Both the position numbers and the translations under genes were made by a program. Source: Oceanicola sp. D3 (lineage in GTDB: Bacteria > Pseudomonadota > Alphaproteobacteria > Rhodobacterales > Rhodobacteraceae). From it: DNA of 64,000 nucleotides. Below the pieces are notes generated by a model that saw only the letters and a list, made by a program, of their open reading frames with translations, made no database searches and was not told the origin of the DNA. Shown one piece after another: positions 17,164 through 25,344 of the stretch. Location: NCBI RefSeq assembly GCF_006351965.1, contig NZ_CP040932.1:3534001-3598000 (forward strand). Direction: 5' to 3'. The stretch's first letter is position 1; every line of letters begins with the position of its first letter.

Positions 17164-17696
17164 TCCCGACGCTGGAAACCGAGCGCCTCGTGCTGCGCGC
17201 GCCCGAGATGGGCGACTTCGAGCCTTTCGCGGCGTTCTATGCCTCGGAGCGGTCGAAGTTTGTCGGCGGCCCGCTGAACCGCGAGGGCAGCTGGCGGATG
17301 CTGGCGATGGAAATCGGCCATTGGACGCTGGCAGGCTTCGGGCGCTGGATCGTTGACGTCAAGGGGGGCGACAAGACGGCAGGCCTCGTCGGCCTCTTCG
17401 CCCCCGAGGGCTGGCCCGAGCCGGAGATCGGCTGGGATCTGTTTGAAGGCCACGAGGGCAAGGGCTATGCCACCGAGGCCGCGCTCGCCGCCCGCGCCTA
17501 CGCCTACGACGTGCTGGGCTGGCAAACGGCGATCAGCCTTGTGAAGCCGGGCAACGCAGCCTCCGCCCGCGTGGCCGAGCGGATGGGTGCGCGGCCTGAC
17601 GGCGACTTTGTGCACGAACGCCACGGCACCGTGCACATCTGGCGCCACCCCGGCCCCGCAGACACCGCCGAGGGCGGCATGGAGGCCTACGCATGA
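17160..17696 (+). CDS. GNAT N-acetyltransferase, array member 3
   Basis: This 178-residue GNAT protein starts MIPTLETERLVLRAPEMGDF and has FVGGPLNREGSWRMLAMEIGHW, GWPEPEIGWDLFEGHEGKGYATEAA and ISLVKPGNAASARVAERMGA. The ATG overlaps the previous stop as ATGA, so translation is coupled. It closely resembles members 4 and 5, consistent with local duplication. Confidence 0.92.
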   Translation: MIPTLETERLVLRAPEMGDFEPFAAFYASERSKFVGGPLNREGSWRMLAMEIGHWTLAGFGRWIVDVKGGDKTAGLVGLFAPEGWPEPEIGWDLFEGHEGKGYATEAALAARAYAYDVLGWQTAISLVKPGNAASARVAERMGARPDGDFVHERHGTVHIWRHPGPADTAEGGMEAYA

Positions 17697-18223
17697 GCCG
17701 CATGTCCGCCCTGAACATCCCGGTGATCGAAACCGAGCGCTGCATCCTGCGCGCGCCGGAAGAGCGCGACTTTCCCGCTGCTGTCGCCTTTGGCGAATCT
17801 GAGCGCTCCAAATGGGTCGGCGGCCCCTACCCGCGCCGCGCGGCCTGGGGCGTACTGTTGGCCTCCATCGGCCATTGGGCGCTGCGCGGCTACGGCCAGT
17901 GGATGATCGAGGACCGCGCCACCGGCGAGGCCGCCGGGCGCACCGGCTTCCTGTTCAACGACGGCTGGCACGAGCCCGAAATCGGCTGGTGGCTGCACGA
18001 TGGTTTCGAGGGCCGGGGGCTGGCCTTTGAGGCGACGCAGGCGGCACTCGCCTATGGCGCCGAGCACTTCGGCATCGACGGCCCGATCTCTTACATCCGG
18101 CAGGGCAACACCCGCTCCGCCGCCTTGGCCGAACGGCTGGGCGCCGCGCCCGAGCGTGAGGTGGAGTTCTTCGATGCGCCCTGCGTGATCTGGCGTCACC
18201 CGAAGCGGGAGGCAGCCGCATGA
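17693..18223 (+). CDS. GNAT N-acetyltransferase, array member 4
   Basis: This 176-residue GNAT protein contains IPVIETERCILRAPEERDF, KWVGGPYPRRAAWGVLLASIGHW, HEPEIGWWLHDGFEGRGLAFEA and ISYIRQGNTRSAALAERLGA. It starts with an ATGA overlap on member 3. The acetyl-CoA turn reads EGRGLA rather than EGKGYA. No substrate is indicated. Confidence 0.92.
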   Translation: MSRMSALNIPVIETERCILRAPEERDFPAAVAFGESERSKWVGGPYPRRAAWGVLLASIGHWALRGYGQWMIEDRATGEAAGRTGFLFNDGWHEPEIGWWLHDGFEGRGLAFEATQAALAYGAEHFGIDGPISYIRQGNTRSAALAERLGAAPEREVEFFDAPCVIWRHPKREAAA

Positions 18224-18891
18224 GCCAGCCCCCCGAAATCTTCACCGGCAACCCGCTGGAAAACCCGCTGACCGTGCCCGGCCCGCGCCCGGTGACGATT
18301 CCCACGCTGGAGACCAAGCGCCTGCGCCTTGAGCCTCCCGCGCCCGAGGATTACCCGAACTTCAAGGCCACCTTCGCCTCCTACCGCAGTCGCTTCATGG
18401 GCGGGCCGCTTAACCCCTATGAAAGCTGGATGCTCTATGCCGCCGAGATCGGCCACTGGCAGATCCGGGGCTTCGGCATGTGGATGATCCACCTCAAGGA
18501 GACGGGCGAAACCGTTGGCATGGCCGGCGGCTGGGCCCCTGCAGGCTGGCCCGAGCGCGAGATTGCCTGGATCATCTGGCCCGAGAAGGCCGGCAAGGGC
18601 TTTGCGCTGGAGGCAACCGACCGGGCGCGGCGCTATTTCTACCACGATCAGGGCTGGGAGGGCGCGGTGAGCTACCTCGACCCCTATGACCTCAGCTCGA
18701 TCAAGCTGGCCGAGCGGCTGGGCTGCACCAAGGACAAGGAGGCCCCGAGCATCGGCAACGATGAGGCCGCCGTCTATCGTCACCCCAGCCTCGAAACCCT
18801 GCGCACCACCCAGTTGGGCGACGGGATCGCGCTGGAAATCGAGCACCATATCGACCCGATCTTCAAACCAAAGGGAGGCACCGTTGACTGA
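18220..18891 (+). CDS. GNAT N-acetyltransferase, array member 5
   Basis: This 223-residue GNAT protein has N- and C-terminal extensions relative to the others (about 25 residues before VTIPTLETKRLRLEPPAPED, and a tail after VYRHP). It carries FMGGPLNPYESWMLYAAEIGHW, WPEREIAWIIWPEKAGKGFALEA and VSYLDPYDLSSIKLAERLG. It begins with an ATGA overlap and its stop overlaps the chorismate mutase start, so the array is fused to that gene as one transcript. Confidence 0.92.
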   Translation: MSQPPEIFTGNPLENPLTVPGPRPVTIPTLETKRLRLEPPAPEDYPNFKATFASYRSRFMGGPLNPYESWMLYAAEIGHWQIRGFGMWMIHLKETGETVGMAGGWAPAGWPEREIAWIIWPEKAGKGFALEATDRARRYFYHDQGWEGAVSYLDPYDLSSIKLAERLGCTKDKEAPSIGNDEAAVYRHPSLETLRTTQLGDGIALEIEHHIDPIFKPKGGTVD

Positions 18892-19198
18892 CGCGACCAC
18901 CACTCAGGACGACGCCACCCGCGCCGCTCAACTGCTCAAGGGCCACCGCGAAAGCATCGACCGGCTCGATGCCATCCTTGTCTACACCCTCGGCGAGCGC
19001 TTCAAGCACACCCAGGCCGTGGGCGTGCTGAAGGCCGAACACGACCTTCCCCCGTCCGATCCCGCCCGCGAAGCGGTGCAGATCGCGCGGCTCGAAGACC
19101 TTGCGAAACGGGCCGACCTCGACCCGGAATTCGCCAAGAAATTCCTGAACTTCATCATTCAGGAAGTCATCCACCACCACGAGGCACACCAATCGTAG
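18884..19198 (+). CDS. Chorismate mutase, AroQ type
   Basis: This 104-residue all-helical chorismate mutase has GHRESIDRLDAILVYTLGERF, VGVLKAEHDLPPSDPAREA and a C-terminal FLNFIIQEVIHHH. The Arg, Lys and Glu/Gln positions match AroQ mutases, which convert chorismate to prephenate for Phe and Tyr synthesis. The start is TTG at 18884, chosen because AAGGGAGG precedes it and the next sensible start truncates helix 1. It overlaps GNAT member 5 by 8 bp and lies upstream of rpsP, separated by a family-1 repeat. Confidence 0.88.
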   Translation: MTDATTTQDDATRAAQLLKGHRESIDRLDAILVYTLGERFKHTQAVGVLKAEHDLPPSDPAREAVQIARLEDLAKRADLDPEFAKKFLNFIIQEVIHHHEAHQS

Positions 19199-19220
19199 GG
19201 CGCCCCCGCCCTCATCAACT

Positions 19221-19243
19221 GTAGGGTGGGCAATCTGCCCACC
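19221..19243. repeat. Family-1 palindromic repeat, single copy
   Basis: One perfect 23-bp unit lies between the chorismate mutase and rpsP. The rpsP frame is open through it and would read MGNLPTT, the same spurious peptide as in front of polA, so it should not be taken as coding. Confidence 0.9.
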
Positions 19244-19276
19244 ACGCACCCCGCCATTCCAAAGGAGAAACTCACA

Positions 19277-19687
19277 ATGGCCATGAAAATTCGTCTTGCA
19301 CGCGGCGGCTCCAAGAAGCGCCCGTTCTACTCCATCGTCGCTGCCGACAGCCGGATGCCCCGCGACGGCCGCTTCAAGGAGAAGCTCGGCACCTACAACC
19401 CGCTGCTCCCCAAAGACAGCGAAGACCGCGTGAAAATGAACATGGAGCGCGTGCAGTACTGGCTCGATCAGGGCGCCCAGCCCACCGACCGGATCGCACG
19501 GATGCTCGAAGCCGCCGGCGTGCGCGAGAAGACCGAGCGCAACAACCCCAACAAGGCCAAGCCGGGCAAGAAGGCCGAAGAGCGCGCCGAGGAGAAGGCC
19601 GCCAAGGCTGCTGCCGCCGCCGAAGCCGCCAACGCCCCGGCTGAAGAGCCCGCCGAGGAGGCTGCTGCCGAAGAAACCGCCGAGTAA
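19277..19687 (+). CDS. rpsP: 30S ribosomal protein S16
   Basis: This 136-residue protein has a standard S16 core ([52 protein letters not shown]) of about 80 residues and a tail of about 55 residues rich in Ala, Glu and Lys. Such tails are usual in alphaproteobacteria. The ATG at 19277 follows AAAGGAG. S16 binds 16S rRNA early in 30S assembly. It is followed at 7 bp by an unknown P-loop-like gene, then rimM and trmD, the ancestral neighbours. Confidence 0.96.
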   Translation: MAMKIRLARGGSKKRPFYSIVAADSRMPRDGRFKEKLGTYNPLLPKDSEDRVKMNMERVQYWLDQGAQPTDRIARMLEAAGVREKTERNNPNKAKPGKKAEERAEEKAAKAAAAAEAANAPAEEPAEEAAAEETAE

Positions 19688-19693
19688 CCCGGC

Positions 19694-20491
19694 GTGGCTG
19701 ACGCGCGGGATCGCCCGGTGCGGGCACTCGTCCACATGGGCTTTCACAAGACCGGGACGACCTCTGCCCAAGCGTTTCTGCGCGCCAATGCCAAACATCT
19801 CTGGCCAGTCATGGCCCTCGGGCTCCGGCAACAGCTGGAGCCCGTTCTTTTTGCCACCCGCGGATTTTCCACATGGCGAGACCCGTTCTCGCTGGAAAAG
19901 CTGCGGCGGCGCTTTTCTGACTACCTCGCCGGGCTCGACCTTGGCCGCAAACGCGATCTGCTTCTCTCGTCCGAAGAGCTATCGGGCCATATGGCGGGCC
20001 GCACCGGGCTGCCCAGCTACGCCGCGGTGCCGGAGATTGCCGAGGTTCTGGAGCAATGCATCATCGAGCGGTTCGGGCCACAGACAGAGCTCTGCTTTTT
20101 CTTCTCCCTGCGCGACGCCGGACCTTGGCTGCAAAGCGCATGGGCCGAGCACGTGAAGAGCTCGCGGATGGAGCTGGATTTTGAGACCTTCAGCGCGGCC
20201 AACCCAATGGCTGCCGATTTTGCCCCGGTGATCGAGGCCACCCGCGCGGCGGTGCAAAGCCCGGTCAAAACCGCGCGGCTGGAAGAGCTTGCCGAGGCAG
20301 AATTTGGCCCGGCCACCCCGCTGCTGGATCTCATCGGCCTGCCAGAGGCCCGCCGCGCCAAGCTGAAGCCCCCGCGCCACATGAACCAGCGCCGCGACCC
20401 GGAGGTGTTGGAGGCCCTGCTGGAGCTCAACCGCTCCGACCTCGACAAGGAGGCGCTGAAACAGGCCAAGGAGGCGCTGCTTGGCCGCTAG
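19694..20491 (+). CDS. Sulfotransferase-like P-loop protein
   Basis: The protein has 265 residues. The N-terminal ALVHMGFHKTGTTSAQAFL resembles the 5'-phosphosulfate-binding loop (GxxKTGTT) of sulfotransferases and related P-loop proteins, and FFSLRDAGPWLQSAWAEHV near residue 140 looks like the second PAPS-binding region. No membrane segment is present. It starts at a GTG 7 bp after rpsP and reads with the ribosomal genes, but this family is not known for a ribosomal role; it is probably an accessory insertion between rpsP and rimM. Confidence 0.65.
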   Translation: MADARDRPVRALVHMGFHKTGTTSAQAFLRANAKHLWPVMALGLRQQLEPVLFATRGFSTWRDPFSLEKLRRRFSDYLAGLDLGRKRDLLLSSEELSGHMAGRTGLPSYAAVPEIAEVLEQCIIERFGPQTELCFFFSLRDAGPWLQSAWAEHVKSSRMELDFETFSAANPMAADFAPVIEATRAAVQSPVKTARLEELAEAEFGPATPLLDLIGLPEARRAKLKPPRHMNQRRDPEVLEALLELNRSDLDKEALKQAKEALLGR

Positions 20492-20498
20492 CGCCGGC

Positions 20499-20534
20499 AC
20501 CTGCGAAGAGGGTCATCGGCCCGATGAGCTGCCT
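20499..20534. repeat. Family-2 repeat, half element, copy B
   Basis: The stretch CTGCGAAGAGGGTCATCGGC, then CCGATGAGCTGC, matches one half of the element at 11564-11636 (CTGCGAAGAGGG, then GCCGATGAGCAGC). It lies at the 3' end of the sulfotransferase-like gene. TCATCGG and CCGATGA can pair as a hairpin. Confidence 0.65.
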
Positions 20535-20598
20535 GCCGACCCTTGTCGCGCCGCTTCCCCATTGCCCCGCCCCCGGCAAATCCACTAACAACCGCCCC

Positions 20599-20742
20599 AT
20601 GTTCTGGCTTTTGCGCAAACTCCTCATCCCCGCCGCCGCCTTCGCCTTTGGCTATGCGGCCCATTGGCAACTGGCCGTCGATGCCTGCGACGCGGCGGGC
20701 GGCACCTATGGCGGCCACATCTGTGTGGGAGATGGCAAATGA
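20599..20742 (+). CDS. Small single-pass membrane protein
   Basis: This 47-residue protein has one N-terminal helix ([20 protein letters not shown]) and a short tail with two Cys ([18 protein letters not shown]), probably exported and perhaps disulfide-bonded. Its TGA overlaps the rimM ATG, a coupling that supports it being translated. Function is unknown. Confidence 0.7.
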   Translation: MFWLLRKLLIPAAAFAFGYAAHWQLAVDACDAAGGTYGGHICVGDGK

Positions 20743-21242
20743 GTGAAGAGATGATCTGCGTCGGCGCGATCGGCGGGGCCTTCGGGGTGCAGGGAGAGGT
20801 GCGGCTGAAGAGCTTTTGCGCCGAGCCCACCGACATTGCCGAATACGGCCCCCTTGCCACCGAAGACGGGGCCCGCAGCTTTACGGTCACCCTCACCCGC
20901 CCGCTCAAGGGGGCCCTCGGCGCGCGGCTGACCGGCATCACCACCAAGGAGCAGGCCGACGCGCTGAAGGGCACGCGGCTTTACGTGCCCCGCACCGTGT
21001 TGCCGGCCCTGCCCGATGACGAGTTTTACCATTCCGACCTGATCGGCCTCACCGTCACCGATGCTGGTGGCGAGAAGCTGGGCCAGGTGCAGGCGGTGCA
21101 TGATCATGGCGCGGGCGACCTGCTGGAAATTCGCCGCGTTGGCAGCAGTGACAGCTTTCTCATCCCCTTCACCCGCGAGGCCGTGCCAACCGTTGATCTG
21201 GCAGCAGGCCGCATCGTCGCCGACCCGCCCGAGGAGAGCTGA
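20739..21242 (+). CDS. rimM: Ribosome maturation factor RimM
   Basis: This 167-residue protein has an N-terminal beta-barrel ([22 protein letters not shown]) and a PRC-barrel C-terminal half ([43 protein letters not shown]). RimM binds S19 and helps mature the 30S head. It starts inside the stop of the small membrane protein gene and precedes a membrane protein gene and trmD. Confidence 0.96.
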   Translation: MSEEMICVGAIGGAFGVQGEVRLKSFCAEPTDIAEYGPLATEDGARSFTVTLTRPLKGALGARLTGITTKEQADALKGTRLYVPRTVLPALPDDEFYHSDLIGLTVTDAGGEKLGQVQAVHDHGAGDLLEIRRVGSSDSFLIPFTREAVPTVDLAAGRIVADPPEES

Positions 21243-21245
21243 CCG

Positions 21246-21644
21246 ATGCGCTTGCGGCTCTTCTGGCTTGCCATCGCCGTGCTCTACATCGCGCCTGTGG
21301 CGGCGGGGCTTTATGGCGCGGGCTGGTGGGCCGTGGCGGGCTTCGGGGCGATCTTTGCCGTGTTCAACTTCGCCATGGAGCGCATCCCGCCGCAGCCGCT
21401 GCTCGCCGCCGCCTCGCTGGCCGTGGTCGCCGCGCTGGCGCTGGTGCTGCTGGCCTTCGGTTGGGGCCTGCGCCCGCTCACCGGCTTTGCCGCCATGCTT
21501 CCCGTCTGGCCGTGGCTCGCGCTTGGCCTCGGGGCCACCGCGCTGGCCCGCCTCGCCTTCCCGCCCCGGCTCAGCCGCGAGCTTGATGCGCTGGTGGATG
21601 ACACCACGCGCCGCGTTGAAGAGGCGAGCCGGGCCGATGACTAG
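21246..21644 (+). CDS. Hypothetical membrane protein between rimM and trmD
   Basis: This 132-residue protein has three to four hydrophobic segments (LFWLAIAVLYIAPVAAGLYG, WWAVAGFGAIFAVFNFAM, LAAASLAVVAALALVLLAF, WPWLALGLGATALARLAF) and a charged C-terminal helix (LSRELDALVDDTTRRVEEAS). It starts 4 bp after rimM and reads with it. No family is recognised. A tiny frame at 21637-21735 joins its end to the trmD start and is probably not a gene. Confidence 0.75.
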   Translation: MRLRLFWLAIAVLYIAPVAAGLYGAGWWAVAGFGAIFAVFNFAMERIPPQPLLAAASLAVVAALALVLLAFGWGLRPLTGFAAMLPVWPWLALGLGATALARLAFPPRLSRELDALVDDTTRRVEEASRADD

Positions 21645-21731
21645 CCTCACCCCCGACATTGCCGCCTCGATGCGCTTCGCCACTGCGCTCGGCCCTCACG
21701 CCGAACGCCCGACCACAGGCAGGATCGTCGA

Positions 21732-22535
21732 ATGAGTGACAGCCCCAAGAGCCATGGCGCAAAGTCGCACGGGCGCCTCTCCATTTCGGCCTCGCGCACC
21801 CCGCGAGACCTGATGGGCCCCGGCCCGCGCCTTGCCACTTCATGGACCGCAAAGGTCATAACCCTCTTCCCCGAGGCCTTCCCCGGCGTGCTTGGCCAGT
21901 CACTCACCGGGCGGGCGCTGGAAGAGGGCAAATGGGCGCTCGAAACCCTGCGGCTGCGCGACTACGGCAAGGGCCGCCACCGCAATGTCGATGACACGCC
22001 CGCAGGCGGCGGCGCGGGCATGGTGCTGCGCGCCGATGTGGTGGGCGAGGCGCTGGAGGAGGCCGCATTGGGCACCCCGCCCGACCGGGCCGAATGGCCG
22101 GTGCTCTATGCCTCGCCGCGCGGCAAGCCGTTTGATCAGGCCATGGCCCGCCGCTTTGCCGCCGGGCGCGGGCTGACCTTGCTGTGCGGGCGGTTTGAGG
22201 GCGTGGATGAGCGCGTGCTGGAAGAGTTCGATATCGAGGAGGTGTCACTCGGAGACTTCGTGTTGACCGGCGGCGAGATTGCCGCGCAGGCGATGCTCGA
22301 TGCCACCGTGCGCCTGCTGCCGGGCGTGCTCGGCAATGAGGCATCGACGGAAGAAGAGAGCCATTCCAACGGGTTGCTGGAGCATCCGCAATATACCAAG
22401 CCTGCCACATGGCGTGGGCGGGCGATCCCCGAGGTGCTGCTGTCGGGCCACCATGGCCGGATTGCCGACTGGCGCCGCGAGATGAGCGAAAAGCTCACGC
22501 AAAGCCGCCGACCCGACCTTTGGAAGAAGCGCTAA
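21732..22535 (+). CDS. trmD: tRNA (guanine37-N1)-methyltransferase
   Basis: This 267-residue SPOUT methyltransferase has [16 protein letters not shown] at the start of the fold, the knot region [38 protein letters not shown], and C-terminal [13 protein letters not shown]. About 40 residues precede the fold ([10 protein letters not shown]-type), an extension I recall as typical of Rhodobacteraceae TrmD. It methylates G37 of tRNAs with AdoMet to prevent frameshifting. It follows rimM in the ancestral order. Confidence 0.95.
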   Translation: MSDSPKSHGAKSHGRLSISASRTPRDLMGPGPRLATSWTAKVITLFPEAFPGVLGQSLTGRALEEGKWALETLRLRDYGKGRHRNVDDTPAGGGAGMVLRADVVGEALEEAALGTPPDRAEWPVLYASPRGKPFDQAMARRFAAGRGLTLLCGRFEGVDERVLEEFDIEEVSLGDFVLTGGEIAAQAMLDATVRLLPGVLGNEASTEEESHSNGLLEHPQYTKPATWRGRAIPEVLLSGHHGRIADWRREMSEKLTQSRRPDLWKKR

Positions 22536-22669
22536 AAGCGCCCCTGCGGCCCACGCGGAGATGGGCCTGAGAAAACCCATTTGCCCCGCGAATTCCTGCC
22601 CTTTGCCACGCATTCGCCGGGTTTACTGCTCAAATCTGCGTCGAATTCAGACGGCTTTGAGGCAGAACA

Positions 22670-23488
22670 TTGGGCAAACTACTCGAACTCCCCGGATTGG
22701 CCTTCGGCTTTCTGGTTCTACTGGGTTTGGTGCAGGCCTTCCCGCAGGCTGCTGTGACGGTTGTTTTGCCGCTGCTGCCGGTGATCTGCGTGGTGCTGCT
22801 GCGCGAGCTGATCTGGCCCGATGCGATGGCCGCCAAACGCGCCGCACGAGATGATGCGCACCGGCAGGCCCGGGCCGAGCGCCGGAGGAGCCGTTGGGCC
22901 AGTGCCGCCACAAAGGCCGCCCCGGCAACTCGACGGGCCGAGCGCAGCACCGGCCCTGCCGCCAAGGCCAACCATCTCATCGTCGAGGGCTGGCTGCCCT
23001 TCCTGCGCGCCATGCCGCCCGACGTGGAGCTGTGGGATGACATCGCCACCCAGTTTGACGGGCTGGAAGGCGACCGCCTCGCCGCCGCGTTCTGGATTCT
23101 CGAACAACCGGCCTGCGACCGCGCCACCGCATGGCACTTCATTGCCGGAGCGGTGATGGGCAGCCTGCTGGAAGAAAACGGGCGCTGGGGCCGCGAGCGG
23201 GCAATTCAGCGCTGGAACGTTGTGGTAACCCGCTGGAACGCAGGCTTTTATCGCTACCACGCGTTGCCGCTGGACGGGCCGGTTTGCAGCCTGACGGCAG
23301 AAGCGCTGGAGGCCCGGCTGCTGCGGCTGGAAGCCCGGCACAACACGCAAGTGCCGCGCCCGAAGTTTCCCCAGGAGATCGACAGGCCGACAAGCAGCCT
23401 CGCCCATTCCACGCGCTCCGGCTTCAGCTTTGCAAGCGATCTGGGCCTCCTGCGCCACCATGAGCCAAAGGCGAAAGAAGCCGCCTGA
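22670..23488 (+). CDS. Hypothetical membrane-anchored protein
   Basis: The protein has 272 residues. It starts at TTG. A hydrophobic N-terminal half (LAFGFLVLLGLVQAF, then VTVVLPLLPVICVVLLREL) is followed by a highly basic linker (AARDDAHRQARAERRRSRW) and a soluble domain rich in Trp (LWDDIATQFDGLEGDRLAAAFW, RWNVVVTRWNAGFYRYHAL). No family is recognised. It lies alone between trmD and a small membrane gene; the start is uncertain. Confidence 0.6.
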   Translation: MGKLLELPGLAFGFLVLLGLVQAFPQAAVTVVLPLLPVICVVLLRELIWPDAMAAKRAARDDAHRQARAERRRSRWASAATKAAPATRRAERSTGPAAKANHLIVEGWLPFLRAMPPDVELWDDIATQFDGLEGDRLAAAFWILEQPACDRATAWHFIAGAVMGSLLEENGRWGRERAIQRWNVVVTRWNAGFYRYHALPLDGPVCSLTAEALEARLLRLEARHNTQVPRPKFPQEIDRPTSSLAHSTRSGFSFASDLGLLRHHEPKAKEAA

Positions 23489-23676
23489 GCGCACTCTGGA
23501 TGGCACTGCTTCGCCGGGACGCGGGCGCAGAGCAGATGGCGATCTGCGCCGGGAAGGCCGCGGCTAAACACAGCGTTTCGCCCCTACGAACCGACCGCCA
23601 AGCGTTTGCCACCCTCTTGCCCGGTTTCATCACTAGCTCCGGTCGATAACGCGCATAGAAGGCCCAGCACCGAGCC

Positions 23677-23871
23677 GTGAAAGAAAAGCTCTCCAACCTC
23701 CCCCTCGCCACCAAGGCGCTGCTGGCCACCCCGGCGGCGGTTTTGCTGGTGCTGCTAATCCTCACCACCCCCGCAATCGGCGTGCCGCTTGCGGTGATCC
23801 TGCTGCTGGTGTTCCGCCCCAAGCTGCTGAGCCCGCGCTGGTGGAGAGAATTCCTTCGCCAAGGGCCCTGA
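23677..23871 (+). CDS. Small membrane protein
   Basis: This 64-residue protein starts at GTG and has two adjacent hydrophobic stretches (LLATPAAVLLVLLILTTP and [14 protein letters not shown]) and a basic end (PRWWREFLRQGP). No family is recognised. The 188-bp gap before it has no obvious gene. Confidence 0.5.
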   Translation: MKEKLSNLPLATKALLATPAAVLLVLLILTTPAIGVPLAVILLLVFRPKLLSPRWWREFLRQGP

Positions 23872-23880
23872 GCCACGGGT

Positions 23881-24060
23881 TTGACGCACCAGAGCGGGCG
23901 ATGGAGGGCCGCCGTGGTAGTAGGCGTGCTCCTTGCAATCGGTATCTGGCTTGGCTTCACCCTCACGCAGTCCAGGCTAGCCAACGAGCTGCTCACAGTG
24001 TTCACCATCTTAGCCCTGAGCGTGAAGCCGCCCGCGCCCGTGCGGCACTGGCGCGCCTGA
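23881..24060 (+). CDS. Possible small membrane protein
   Basis: A TTG-started frame of 59 residues reads THQSGRWRAAVVVGVLLAIG, then IWLGFTLTQSRLANEL. It has one clear membrane helix and starts 9 bp after the previous small gene. A GTG at 23914 is an alternative start. The overlapping ATG frame at 23901 gives an Arg/His-rich non-membrane peptide and seems less likely. Support is weak. Confidence 0.35.
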   Translation: MTHQSGRWRAAVVVGVLLAIGIWLGFTLTQSRLANELLTVFTILALSVKPPAPVRHWRA

Positions 24061-24276
24061 TCGACTGGCTCACAGACGCCGACGCCCACAAACCCCTTGA
24101 TCCAAAGCCCCCATCCCCCTAAACAGCGCCAGTCTGCGGGCGGAATCGCCCCCGGACCGTTCGGGTATGGGCCAAGGCTCTTCGGACGTAGACCAAGGAA
24201 CAGTGGCTGAACTCTTCGGCGGGCGCAAAATGGCGGACCCGGTAGAAAACCCGAAGCTCTGAGACACGCCAAACCT

Positions 24277-24292
24277 CCGTGGCATACCACGG
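24277..24292 (+). promoter_or_regulatory. Hairpin CCGTGG-CATA-CCACGG in the rplS leader
   Basis: A perfect 6-bp stem with a 4-base loop ends 21 bp before the rplS ATG. It would sit just upstream of the ribosome-binding site AGGAG and could affect rplS translation. The role is not established. Confidence 0.35.
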
Positions 24293-24313
24293 GCAACGAT
24301 AGGAGTGGATCAG

Positions 24314-24706
24314 ATGGACCTGATCGCTGAACTGGAGGCCGAACAAGTCGCCTCCCTCGGGAAAGACATTCCCGATTTCAAAGCCGGCGACACCGTGCGC
24401 GTTGGCTACAAGGTGACCGAGGGCACCCGCACCCGCGTTCAGAACTACGAAGGCGTGTGCATCTCCCGCAAGAACGGCGACGGCATTGCCGGCTCGTTCA
24501 CCGTGCGCAAGATCTCTTTCGGCGAAGGCGTCGAGCGGGTGTTCCCGCTGCACGCAACCAACATCGACAGCATCACCGTGGTGCGTCGTGGTCGCGTTCG
24601 CCGCGCCAAGCTCTACTACCTCCGCACCCGCCGCGGCAAATCGGCCCGGATCGCGGAAGACACCAACTACAAGCCGCTCGCCGATAAATCCGGCGCCGAA
24701 GCTTAA
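24314..24706 (+). CDS. rplS: 50S ribosomal protein L19
   Basis: This 130-residue L19 has [49 protein letters not shown] and [23 protein letters not shown]. The ATG at 24314 follows AGGAG at good spacing; an in-frame GTG nine bases earlier is less likely. L19 sits at the 30S-50S interface. Normally it directly follows trmD; here about 1.8 kb of small membrane genes intervene. rpmE follows 11 bp later. Confidence 0.96.
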   Translation: MDLIAELEAEQVASLGKDIPDFKAGDTVRVGYKVTEGTRTRVQNYEGVCISRKNGDGIAGSFTVRKISFGEGVERVFPLHATNIDSITVVRRGRVRRAKLYYLRTRRGKSARIAEDTNYKPLADKSGAEA

Positions 24707-24717
24707 GGAGCAGAGAT

Positions 24718-24939
24718 ATGAAAAAAGACCTGCATCCCGAATATCACCTCATCGACGTCAAGATGACCAATGGCGACGTTGTGCAGATGAAATCGACCTG
24801 GGGCGCCGAGGGCGACACGCTGTCGCTCGACATCGACCCCTCGGTTCACCCGGCCTGGACCGGCGGCAACACCCGCCTGATGGACACCGGTGGCCGCGTG
24901 TCGAAGTTCAAGAAGAAATACGAGGGCCTCGGCTTCTGA
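24718..24939 (+). CDS. rpmE: 50S ribosomal protein L31
   Basis: This 73-residue L31 begins [19 protein letters not shown] and ends [16 protein letters not shown]. It has no cysteine, so it is the zinc-free form and does not need zinc for ribosome binding. It is cotranscribed with rplS and followed by a strong terminator. Confidence 0.95.
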   Translation: MKKDLHPEYHLIDVKMTNGDVVQMKSTWGAEGDTLSLDIDPSVHPAWTGGNTRLMDTGGRVSKFKKKYEGLGF

Positions 24940-24960
24940 GCCCGCCCCCTTTGACTGCCA

Positions 24961-25004
24961 AGCGCCGCCCCGGGATCACCTTCCGTGGGCGGCGCTTTCA
25001 TTTT
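24961..25004 (+). terminator. Rho-independent terminator after rplS-rpmE
   Basis: A 10-bp perfect stem AGCGCCGCCC / GGGCGGCGCT with a 16-base loop is followed by TTCATTTTC, starting 21 bp after the rpmE stop. Confidence 0.85.
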
Positions 25005-25344
25005 CGGGCTGCTGTGCGAGCCTGATCAAGCCCCGCTTTCCCTACCATGGCAAACTTTACGCCCGGCAGGCGGCTTCCCCGGCGCAAGCCGAGCCCCGTC
25101 TAGGCTTCGGTGCGCCCATCGCAGGCTGTAACAGGGCCGCGAATTTCGAAGTTGTATTTAGGATATGTGATTGCGCATATTCTTTAGGTTATTAATTTCC
25201 AAACAAAATTTAATTGCGCTCCTCGCCTTTGGATTGAAATCTATTTTTTCTCACGCTAGCCTCAAGCTAGTTACACGAGAAAACTTTGGTCTCGCCCCCT
25301 CAGAAACTTGCTGGATTCTCTGAGCGCGGCGGCCTGTGGGAAGC
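25005..25344. other. AT-rich gene-free stretch before the histidine kinase
   Basis: Composition drops sharply here: 25141-25200 has only 18 G or C in 60 bases. The stretch includes a CTAGC-CTCAA-GCTAG dyad at 25256-25270, about 75 bp before the kinase start. It is probably the kinase promoter region, or the edge of acquired DNA. No gene is seen. Confidence 0.55.

Noticed and set aside
21637-21735. 32-residue frame joining the membrane protein gene to trmD
   Set aside because: The start overlaps the previous gene and there is no ribosome-binding site or conserved feature.
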